A DNA stretch of 34,832 bases from Oscillospiraceae bacterium (GTDB lineage Bacteria > Bacillota > Clostridia > Oscillospirales > Ruminococcaceae), in NCBI GenBank assembly GCA_004557855.1, contig SFFJ01000024.1, positions 1 through 34,832 on the forward strand. The letters are read 5' to 3'. How positions within the stretch are numbered: the stretch's first letter is position 1; the number at the start of each line of letters is the position of its first letter. The notes below the pieces were generated by a model, which saw only the letters and a program-made list of their open reading frames with translations, did no database searches and was not told the DNA's origin. Below, in pieces: positions 6,723 to 13,250 of this stretch. The position numbers were made by a program, and so were the translations under genes.

Positions 6723-7328
6723 ATGAACCTTATAGAAAAGATTCTCACCAAGGCCATAACCGAAAAGGTGCGTACCGCAGCGGTGCTTACGATTTCCGAT
6801 CATATGGAAAGCACCCATTCTGTGGATGCGCTCATCAATAAAAGCACTTCAAACAGCATACTGGTCATGAAGAGAAGGAGTAATTCTTTTAAGCATGGTT
6901 TCACTGTATTCGATGGATTTAATAACAAGAAATATATAGCCAAGCCGGATTTTCTTTCCTTTGGTCGTCCCTGTATTCGTCTCTATAATATCGAAAATGA
7001 TGAAATCGGTAAGGTTGGGTTAACATCAAATGCAGGCATGGGAACATACACAATCTCCCTTGATGGGAAAGTACTTGGCACGGTTACTCGAAAAGTATCA
7101 TTAAAAATGAAACTGGAGCTCAACCTTAACGGTTGGCACATGGATGGTGATTTTTTATATGATAATATTACTGTAACTGATATAAACGGAAATCAAATCA
7201 TGAAGTCCAATAAGGCATTTTCCGCTTCGCGCGAAAGCTATGTGATTCAGATGACTAATCGCCAACATGAGATTATTTGCCTGCTTTTAGTAATGGCTGT
7301 TGAGATCATACTTCACGGCAATGAATAG
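6723..7328 (+). CDS. Tubby-like/LURP-one-related beta-barrel protein
   Basis: 201 residues; GGAAGGAG lies five bases before the ATG. After a 45-residue N-terminus come repeated beta-strand segments typical of the LOR/tubby-like fold: SILVMKRRSNSFKHGFTVFD, NNKKYIAKPDFLSFGR, IRLYNIENDEIGKVGL, NVT-like strands and DGDFLYDNITVTDINGNQIM. The C-terminus (EIICLLLVMAVEIILHG) is a hydrophobic segment, matching the single central membrane helix of scramblase and tubby relatives. The assignment is from pattern only. Bacterial members are mostly uncharacterised and may bind lipids. It is the last gene of the low-GC island and ends 50 bases before a strong terminator. Confidence 0.6.
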   Translation: MNLIEKILTKAITEKVRTAAVLTISDHMESTHSVDALINKSTSNSILVMKRRSNSFKHGFTVFDGFNNKKYIAKPDFLSFGRPCIRLYNIENDEIGKVGLTSNAGMGTYTISLDGKVLGTVTRKVSLKMKLELNLNGWHMDGDFLYDNITVTDINGNQIMKSNKAFSASRESYVIQMTNRQHEIICLLLVMAVEIILHGNE

Positions 7329-7378
7329 CCAAGCCGGAGCAATATCGGTCCGTCATCATTTTTCCCTATAAAAATTTC

Positions 7379-7403
7379 AACCCCCGCCACCATAGCGGGG
7401 GTT
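7379..7403 (+). terminator. Terminator of the accessory island
   Basis: AACCCCCGC-caccata-GCGGGGGTT followed by TTAATTT. It lies between the tubby-like gene and the convergent histidine kinase. Confidence 0.85.
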
Positions 7404-7452
7404 TTAATTTCAATCCGGGGCATCCCTTTCGCCCCTCTCCTTTTTAACTTGA

Positions 7453-8721
7453 TCACAGCACCACCCGCAGCACAAAGCGATCCCCCTCCACGGAGAACTG
7501 GCAGTTGCCGTGCAGCTTTTCCGCCACGTAGCGGATGCTCTGGGTGCCAAAGCCGTGCCCATCGGCATGGGAAACCGGCATCCCGTTTCGCAATTCGGGC
7601 GGCTCCGCAAAGGTATTTTTCACCGAAAGCAGCAGCTTTTCCTCCCGCATCCGCAGGTCCAGCTCGATGCTCCTCTGCTCCGGCGGCAGTTTTTCCACCG
7701 CATGGACGGCATTTTCCAGCGCATTGGAAAGGATGGCCGTCAGGTCCACGTCGGAATAGGGCAGCCGCTCCGGCACCTGCACCGTGCATTTATACTCGAT
7801 GTTCCGTCCGGTGATGCGGTCGGCATAGGAGGACAGAATGAGGTTGATGCTCTCATTTTTGCAGTAACGGCGGGTCGCCGTCCGGTCGGTCGTGGAAATG
7901 ATCTCGCCGATGAATTCCAGCGCCTTTTCGGTCTCGTTATTTTCTATCAGACCGGAAAGATTGGTGAGGAAATGCCGCATATCATGCCGCAGCAGCGAAA
8001 CGGTGTATTCCGACCGCCGCAGCGCCGCGATCTCCTTTTCGGACTGGGCACGCTTCATCTCCATCAGCTGGCCGCGCTGCTCCGCCTCCCGCTTTTCCTC
8101 GTACTGCTTGAAGTACATAAACAAAAACAGGATATAAGCGATGCACAGCACAAATCCCAGAAATTCCGCAATGACCGCCCGGCCGGAATACAGCAGCTCG
8201 GTATAAACATTGGTGGCGTAATCGTACAGATAATAGACCAGCGGCATCAGCCCCAGGATGGCAATATCCTTGGTGGGCTTCGCCAAAAGCTGCGCGGCGG
8301 CATCGGAAACATACCGGATAAACAGATAGAACACCAGCGCCGTCACTGCGGTGCGCACCGCATAGTAGACCCATTTTTCATCGGTAAGGCTGACCGCCAC
8401 CAGCCCCACCCATTTGCTCACCTGGCAGCACAGGTAGGCCGTCAGCACCGAAAGGGCGCAGTGCGCCATCCGGTATTTATAGTACAGGTGCAAAAAAATG
8501 ACCAGCGGCAGGTGGATGATCAGGGGGTAGATCCTCTGGGTGCCGGCCGCCCCCCACAGCAGGTTGCTGATGATGCACAGCACCCCCGATGCGGCGGAAA
8601 AGCACAGCAGCGTCAGCACGTTGCGGCGGTCCATGCGGATGCCCAGAAAGGCAGCCGAAATAAACACGCCGAACAGCAGCGTGGTGGCATTATGCAGGAT
8701 ATACAGCACGTTTTCCGGCAT
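7453..8721 (-). CDS. AgrC-type sensor histidine kinase (GHKL)
   Basis: 422 residues. Residues 1-205 hold about six hydrophobic segments, the membrane sensor of peptide- or envelope-sensing kinases. A coiled linker (YEEKREAEQRGQLMEMKRAQ) leads to the phospho-acceptor motif RHDMRHFL (His246). The GHKL ATP-binding domain follows, with N-box NALENAV (about 333-339) and G-box GHGFGTQSI (388-396). The protein is complete for the AgrC/CitA-like HPK10 class. GGGGAGG precedes the ATG, and it follows the response regulator gene by 17 bases, so the two form one operon. No agrD-like peptide or agrB processing gene is present nearby, so the signal is unknown. It terminates toward the accessory island. Confidence 0.9.
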   Translation of the reverse strand: MPENVLYILHNATTLLFGVFISAAFLGIRMDRRNVLTLLCFSAASGVLCIISNLLWGAAGTQRIYPLIIHLPLVIFLHLYYKYRMAHCALSVLTAYLCCQVSKWVGLVAVSLTDEKWVYYAVRTAVTALVFYLFIRYVSDAAAQLLAKPTKDIAILGLMPLVYYLYDYATNVYTELLYSGRAVIAEFLGFVLCIAYILFLFMYFKQYEEKREAEQRGQLMEMKRAQSEKEIAALRRSEYTVSLLRHDMRHFLTNLSGLIENNETEKALEFIGEIISTTDRTATRRYCKNESINLILSSYADRITGRNIEYKCTVQVPERLPYSDVDLTAILSNALENAVHAVEKLPPEQRSIELDLRMREEKLLLSVKNTFAEPPELRNGMPVSHADGHGFGTQSIRYVAEKLHGNCQFSVEGDRFVLRVVL

Positions 8722-8738
8722 CGGTTCCTCCCCTTTTC

Positions 8739-9455
8739 CTATTCCTCACGGAACATCTGCGCAAAGTACGCCTCCTGAAAGGCCTTTGCATAGCCCCGGG
8801 CAATGGGCACGCACCGCCCGGAACGCATTATGATCTCGGTACTGTTGAAGTGGTCCACATTCGGCAGGTAAACCAGGTAGCTGCGATGGCACTTGAAAAA
8901 CCCGTCTTCACTCACCAGCTTATCCTCCAGGGAATGCAGCGGCTCGGGGGTATCCACCTCACGCCCCGTCCGCAGGTGGAATACCACCCGCTTATTCTGC
9001 GCCTCGGCATATTCCACATCCCCGAAGTACAGCTTCTGGAACCCGAAGGAGGTTTTCAGCACCATGTTTTTCGGCTCGGCGCACAGCATCTGGCAGCAGG
9101 CGTCCAGCGCCTCCCGCAGGCGGTCGTAGCTCACCGGCTTCAAAAGATAATCCTGCGCCCTGACCTCATAGGACTCCAGTGCGAATTCCGGCGAGGAGGT
9201 CAAAAAGATGAGCTTCACCGCCGTATCCTGCGCCCGCAGCTCCCGGGCGGTATCCATCCCGTTCAGCAGCGGCATCACAATATCCAAAATGACGATATCC
9301 ATGTGGGAGGCGGCATTTCGGGCGATCAGATCATCCCCGTTATCGCAGGAAAGCAGCTCCGTTTTGTACCTGTTTTCCTCCGTCCACCGGCGGATCATCT
9401 CCATCAGTTTCTGCATATATTCCTTATCGTCATCACACAGCCCAATCCGAAGCAT
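8739..9455 (-). CDS. LytTR-family response regulator
   Basis: 238 residues from the ATG at 9455, which has GGAGGTG five bases upstream; the frame could open at 9470 but without a ribosome site. The receiver domain shows the acidic pair CDDD, phospho-acceptor Asp in VILDIVMP and the Lys of LLKPVS. The LytTR DNA-binding domain follows (about residues 130-236), with FFKCHRSYLVYLPNVDHF. LytTR regulators bind paired direct repeats about 21 bp apart, and exactly such a pair lies 70 bases upstream in the divergent intergenic region. It is transcribed with the kinase, and its probable target is the divergent peptidase gene and perhaps its own promoter. Confidence 0.92.
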   Translation of the reverse strand: MLRIGLCDDDKEYMQKLMEMIRRWTEENRYKTELLSCDNGDDLIARNAASHMDIVILDIVMPLLNGMDTARELRAQDTAVKLIFLTSSPEFALESYEVRAQDYLLKPVSYDRLREALDACCQMLCAEPKNMVLKTSFGFQKLYFGDVEYAEAQNKRVVFHLRTGREVDTPEPLHSLEDKLVSEDGFFKCHRSYLVYLPNVDHFNSTEIIMRSGRCVPIARGYAKAFQEAYFAQMFREE

Positions 9456-9484
9456 CTCTTCACCTCCCATCGTTATTAAGTACT

Positions 9485-9513
9485 ATTCTATTTTATCGCC
9501 ACCCTTTTTTCAA
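9485..9513 (-). promoter_or_regulatory. Promoter of the two-component operon
   Basis: On the minus strand: TTGAAA (9508-9513), a 17-bp spacer and TAGAAT (9485-9490), 30 bases before the response regulator start. Confidence 0.65.
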
Positions 9514-9524
9514 TCCCATTTTTG

Positions 9525-9556
9525 CATTTCACGCCGAAAATGCTACATTTCACGCC
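9525..9556. promoter_or_regulatory. LytTR-type direct-repeat operator
   Basis: CATTTCACGCC occurs at 9525-9535 and 9546-9556, perfect copies with a 21-bp period. It lies between the two-component promoter and the TATAAT at 9590-9595 of the peptidase gene. Period and position fit a LytTR site activating a promoter with a poor -35 box. Confidence 0.65.
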
Positions 9557-9589
9557 AACATTCCGCCCTTTCCCGCTTCCATGGTACAA

Positions 9590-9595
9590 TATAAT
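9590..9595 (+). promoter_or_regulatory. -10 box of the peptidase gene, no good -35
   Basis: A perfect TATAAT lies about 50 bases before the GTG start; 17 bp upstream there is only a C-rich stretch with no TTGACA-like box. Such a promoter would need an activator, consistent with the direct repeats ending at 9556. Confidence 0.55.
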
Positions 9596-9646
9596 CGATA
9601 AATTATTGCAAAAATCGCCCGAGCGAAAGGATGGAGGGACCCGATC

Positions 9647-11602
9647 GTGAAGAAAAAACTCTTGTGTCTGCTGCTGGCATTGCTGCTGGTGCTGCCCATT
9701 GCGGCGTGCGGGGATGACCCCGATGCCCCCGACCGTCACCTTGATATCGATGTGGAAAGCGGCACCTGGAGCATCTACTGGTACCTTTGCGGCAGCGACC
9801 TTGAAACCAACTACGGCTGCGCCACGCAGGACCTCATGGAGCTGATGGAGGTCACCCTGCCGGAAAATGTCCGTGTGGTCATCCAGACCGGCGGCGCCAA
9901 GGAATGGCAGAACAATGTGGTCAATGCCGATATCCTGCAGCGGTATGTCTATGACAGCACCGGGCTCACCCTGGTGGATGAGCTGCCCCCCGCCAGCATG
10001 GGCGATACCGCCACCCTTACCGATTTCCTGCGCTTCTGCAAGACCTATTATCCCGCCGAACACACCGCCGTCCTGTTCTGGAACCACGGCGGCGGCTCGG
10101 TCAACGGGGCGGCCTTTGATGAGCGCTACTACCTTGACTCCCTCACGCTGGATGAAATGCGCACCGCCTTCGGGCGGGTGTGGCCGGGCGATGAAACCGA
10201 CCCTCCCCTGGAGCTGGTGGGCTTTGATACCTGCCTGATGGCCACCGTGGATGTGGTGGATACCTTTGTCGGAACGGCGCGCTATCTCGTGGCCTCCGAG
10301 GAGGTGGAGCCGGGCAACGGCTGGAACTACACCGGCTGGGCGGGCGCCCTTGCGGAGGACCCCACTATGGACGGCGCCGCGCTGGGGCGGATCATCTGCG
10401 ATACCTACTACGCCGGCTGTGAGGCGGTGGGCACCCAGAATAAGGCCACCCTTTCCCTTACCGACCTGACCCGCTGCGGCCCGCTGCTGGAGGCTTATGA
10501 GGCCTTTGGCGCCGAAGCGCTGGCGGAGGCCTGCGAGGACCCCTCCTTCTTCTCCCGGTTTGCCCGTATCGCCGCGCAAAGCGAAAACTACGGCGGCAAC
10601 ACCCGTGAGCAGGGCTACACCAATATGGTGGACCTGGGCCACATGGCCCGCCAGAGCACCGGCCTGCTGCAAACCGCCGGTGACGTGCTGACTGCGCTGG
10701 AGGACTGCGTGCTGTACCGGGTGAACGGCCCCTACCGTGCCGAAGCCACCGGGCTTTCCTGCTACTATTCCTATAATGGCGACCTTGATGACCTTTCCGG
10801 CTATACCGCCGTGGGCGCGGGGGAAGCCTTCAAGTACTTCTATTCCTACGAGCTGACCGGGGAGCTGGACCATGCCGGGATGCAGTACATCGCCGACCTG
10901 AACTACCACGAGCTGCCCGACGTCCCGAACCTGATGACCACCGAATGGGACGGCATGCCGCTGCAGGTGGATGAGAACGGCGTATCCTCCCTCACGCTGG
11001 GGCCGGAGGCCGACAGCGTCCTTGCGGGCATCGGCTTTTCGCTTTACTTCCTCGATGACAGCAGCGACATCATGCTGCTTCTGGGCACCGATAACGACAT
11101 GAACGCCGACTGGGAAAACGGCATCTTTACCGATAACTTCCGGGGCGTATGGGGCAGCATCGATGGGCACCTTGTCTATATGGAGCTGTGCTTCGAGGGC
11201 GGCGACTACAACCTCTACTCGATCCCCATCCTGCTGGGCGAAGACCCCTACAACCTGCAGGTCGCCTATGATTTCAACACCGAGGAATGGAGCATCCTCG
11301 GTGCCCGCCCCGGCATCGGGGAGTCTGGCATGTCCGATAAGGAGCTGCGCCTGCTGCAGCCGGGAGATGTGGTGACCACCGTGTGGTACTTCTCCACCAT
11401 TTCCGGCGATGACGGCACCGAGGCCTACACTGCGGAGGAATTCACCGTCACCGCGCAGACCTCCTTCTATGAGATCCCGCTGCCCAACGGCCGCTACGGC
11501 ATGGTATTTGAAATGCGGGATGCCATGGACCACTACGCCTACACCGAGCCGGTATTCTTCCTGTGCGATGGCGGCGAGATTTCCACCCTGCTGTACGACT
11601 GA
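9647..11602 (+). CDS. Clostripain-family (C11) cysteine peptidase lipoprotein
   Basis: 651 residues, starting at a GTG with GGAGGG upstream. A lipoprotein signal ends at LPIAAC (Cys21), so the protein should be anchored outside the membrane. The C11 peptidase core is clear: strand WSIYWYLCGSDLETNYG, catalytic His in LFWNHGGG (His147) and catalytic Cys in VGFDTCLMATVDV (Cys196). C11 enzymes usually cut after Arg or Lys. The C-terminal 250 residues (from about 400) are beta-rich and unassigned, probably a binding or autoinhibitory domain. It is followed by a small lipoprotein gene and is divergent from the LytTR system that likely controls it. Confidence 0.92.
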   Translation: MKKKLLCLLLALLLVLPIAACGDDPDAPDRHLDIDVESGTWSIYWYLCGSDLETNYGCATQDLMELMEVTLPENVRVVIQTGGAKEWQNNVVNADILQRYVYDSTGLTLVDELPPASMGDTATLTDFLRFCKTYYPAEHTAVLFWNHGGGSVNGAAFDERYYLDSLTLDEMRTAFGRVWPGDETDPPLELVGFDTCLMATVDVVDTFVGTARYLVASEEVEPGNGWNYTGWAGALAEDPTMDGAALGRIICDTYYAGCEAVGTQNKATLSLTDLTRCGPLLEAYEAFGAEALAEACEDPSFFSRFARIAAQSENYGGNTREQGYTNMVDLGHMARQSTGLLQTAGDVLTALEDCVLYRVNGPYRAEATGLSCYYSYNGDLDDLSGYTAVGAGEAFKYFYSYELTGELDHAGMQYIADLNYHELPDVPNLMTTEWDGMPLQVDENGVSSLTLGPEADSVLAGIGFSLYFLDDSSDIMLLLGTDNDMNADWENGIFTDNFRGVWGSIDGHLVYMELCFEGGDYNLYSIPILLGEDPYNLQVAYDFNTEEWSILGARPGIGESGMSDKELRLLQPGDVVTTVWYFSTISGDDGTEAYTAEEFTVTAQTSFYEIPLPNGRYGMVFEMRDAMDHYAYTEPVFFLCDGGEISTLLYD

Positions 11603-11665
11603 CACCGTTATAGACCGCACTCCGCGGTTTATATAAAAGAAAAATTTTTTTGGAGGAACCAAACC

Positions 11666-12172
11666 ATGAACAAGAAACTGCTTGCTATCCTGTTGGCTGC
11701 TGTAATGATGCTGGCGCTGGCCGCCTGCGGCGATGAGCCCGCCCCCACCCCCGATCCCGATCTCCCCCCCGTGGAGACCCCCGAAGGCGGCGATGAGCCC
11801 CAGAGCGTCCTGACCATGTTCACCTTTATGGATGCCACTCCCGAACTCGTCGACACTTCCTGGTCCTTTATCGGCGGCTGCGTTGATGGCAAAATGATGA
11901 CCGAGGATCAGGTCGCTGCTACCTTGAGCCAGCTGGACGACTACTATATGTTCTACTTCAATGATGAGTCCACCGTCACCCTGTATGAGGGCGCCGATAC
12001 CGCTACCACCGGCACCTATTCCGCCGCTAACGAAACCACCGTTAAGATCGAGGTCGGCGGCGTGACCTATGCTGCTGTCTTTGCCGAGGGTGAGAACGGC
12101 CCCATCATGGTCACTCTGCTCAATTCCACCGGCACCAACGCCCTGATCTTCGAGATGGTCGTTGAGGGCTGA
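11666..12172 (+). CDS. Small secreted lipoprotein, unknown function
   Basis: 168 residues. Lipobox LALAAC (Cys21) is followed by a Pro- and Glu-rich linker (PAPTPDPDLPPVETPEGGDE) and then a compact domain of about 115 residues. That domain reads like the small lipocalin-like beta barrels of gut Firmicutes (VDTSWSFIGGCVDGKMMTED, STVTLYEGADTATTGTY), but the family is not certain. GGAGG lies 10 bases before the ATG. It follows the clostripain-like gene by 63 bases with only a weak hairpin between, so the two are probably one transcript. A partner, substrate or inhibitor of the peptidase is possible; that is inference. Confidence 0.8.
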   Translation: MNKKLLAILLAAVMMLALAACGDEPAPTPDPDLPPVETPEGGDEPQSVLTMFTFMDATPELVDTSWSFIGGCVDGKMMTEDQVAATLSQLDDYYMFYFNDESTVTLYEGADTATTGTYSAANETTVKIEVGGVTYAAVFAEGENGPIMVTLLNSTGTNALIFEMVVEG

Positions 12173-12195
12173 TCCCCGAAAACCGCATAAAAATT

Positions 12196-12229
12196 CGGGC
12201 AGGAGGCCAACGCTTCCTGCCCGTCTTTT
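12196..12229 (+). terminator. Terminator after lipoprotein genes
   Basis: CGGGCAGGA (12196-12204) pairs with TCCTGCCCG (12215-12223), followed by TCTTTTTTCT. Confidence 0.85.
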
Positions 12230-12272
12230 TTCTGTGCCGCCCATGCCGCGCCCCGAATCCCGGGCGCCCCAT

Positions 12273-12333
12273 CCGCTTTTCAGGGTCGCCCTGCGCTTCG
12301 CTCCGGGCAACCCTTTCCCGCTGCGGGGCGCCC
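12273..12333 (+). repeat. Dispersed GC-rich intergenic repeat, copy A
   Basis: The copy starts CCGCTT, contains GCTCCGGGCAACCC and CGCTGCGGGGCGCCC, and aligns by eye with copies at 16045-16106 and 21150-21211. It lies between two convergent 3' ends. Confidence 0.5.
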
Positions 12334-12338
12334 TGCCG

Positions 12339-12965
12339 TCAGCGTCCCTCCCGTTCGGCCTGCCTGCGGGAAAATTCACACCCGCAGTAGGGCTGGCGGT
12401 ACAGGCCGTATTCTTTTGAAAGTGCGATCGACCGCTGATACCCGCCCTTTTTCTTAAAGTCGGAGGGCAGATATTCCACCCCGTACTGCGCCGCCGTCTC
12501 CGCCCCGATGGCATTGAGCAGCGGGGCGTTTTTGTGCGGGCTTACCGTCAGCGTGGTGGCAAAGTGCAAAAACCCGTTTGCCCGGGCATAGGCCGCCGTC
12601 CGCCCCAGCCGCAGCCGGAAGCAGCGCTCACAGCGGCTGCCCCCCTCGGGGGCGTCCTCCAGCCCGGCCGCCGCCCGCAGGAATTCCTCCGGGGAAATAT
12701 CGTCCTGCACCACCGTCACATCCCCGCAAAAGGGCGCCTCGGCACACAGCCGGCGCAGCTCCGCCAGCCGCTTTTGGTATTCCGCCGGGTCGGTGATATT
12801 GGGATTGGAGAAAAACAGCGTAATGGTAAAATACCGGGTCAGGTACTCCAGCACATAGCTGGAGCAGGGGGCGCAGCAGGCGTGCAGCAGCAGCGGGGGG
12901 CGGCCCTCCCCGCACAGCCGTGCAATCGCCCGTTCGGTCTCCTGTTGGAAATTCACCTTTTCCAT
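12339..12965 (-). CDS. queH: Epoxyqueuosine reductase QueH
   Basis: 208 residues. QueH performs the last step of queuosine tRNA modification, reducing epoxyqueuosine to queuosine in tRNA. It is an iron-sulfur enzyme unrelated to QueG. Its cysteine signature is visible: HACCAPCS (Cys30, Cys31, Cys34), CERCFRLR and YCGCEF, plus SDFKKKGGYQRSI near the C-terminus. The length is normal for the family. The start is the ATG at 12965 with AAGGGGGG upstream; the in-frame ATG at 12983 overlaps that ribosome site. It lies downstream of the feo operon but behind a terminator (13017-13045), so it may have its own weak promoter or depend on read-through. Confidence 0.92.
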   Translation of the reverse strand: MEKVNFQQETERAIARLCGEGRPPLLLHACCAPCSSYVLEYLTRYFTITLFFSNPNITDPAEYQKRLAELRRLCAEAPFCGDVTVVQDDISPEEFLRAAAGLEDAPEGGSRCERCFRLRLGRTAAYARANGFLHFATTLTVSPHKNAPLLNAIGAETAAQYGVEYLPSDFKKKGGYQRSIALSKEYGLYRQPYCGCEFSRRQAEREGR

Positions 12966-13016
12966 CCCGTTCCCCCCTTTCATTTCCCCTATTATGCCAC
13001 ACCCGCCGCCAAAAGA

Positions 13017-13045
13017 AAAGAGGGAGCGCCGCAGCGTCCCTCTTT
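13017..13045 (-). terminator. Terminator of the feo operon
   Basis: AAAGAGGGA and TCCCTCTTT flank an 11-base loop; the minus strand continues TCTTTT. It lies five bases beyond the small feo gene stop. Confidence 0.8.
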
Positions 13046-13049
13046 CCGG

Positions 13050-13220
13050 TTATTCTTTGTGGCAGGAGCCCGCCATGGCACAGTGGGCACAGCCGCAGCC
13101 GCAGGCCGTTTTGCCCTTTTTCCTGTCCCTTATCAGCTTCACGATCACCAGTGCCACTATGAGGAGCAGCCCGGCGGAAACCAGCACCGTCCCCAAATTC
13201 TCCATGATCCATGTCATCAT
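13050..13220 (-). CDS. FeoB-associated Cys-rich membrane protein
   Basis: 56 residues, starting MMTWIMENLGTVLVSAGLLL. One membrane helix (about residues 8-30) is followed by a basic stretch (RDRKKGK) and a Cys-rich tail (ACGCGCAHCAMAGSCHKE). This is the standard build of the small FeoB-associated proteins that follow feoB in Clostridia and may bind or hand on ferrous iron. GAAGGAGAACGACCG precedes the double ATG. The gene starts 30 bases after the feoB stop and ends at the operon terminator. Five cysteines and one histidine in the last 18 residues are candidate metal ligands. Confidence 0.9.
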   Translation of the reverse strand: MMTWIMENLGTVLVSAGLLLIVALVIVKLIRDRKKGKTACGCGCAHCAMAGSCHKE

Positions 13221-13250
13221 CGGTCGTTCTCCTTCCTGTTTTATGATTTG

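Noticed and set aside
8900..9640. An AgrD-like signal peptide gene beside the kinase
   Set aside because: No short ORF with a ribosome site and Cys-containing core was found around the operon.
9488..12514. A 1008-codon open frame on the minus strand opposite the peptidase and lipoprotein genes
   Set aside because: It is a GC-rich shadow of the plus-strand genes, which have signal peptides, catalytic motifs and ribosome sites; the antisense product is Gly/Val/His-rich without domains.
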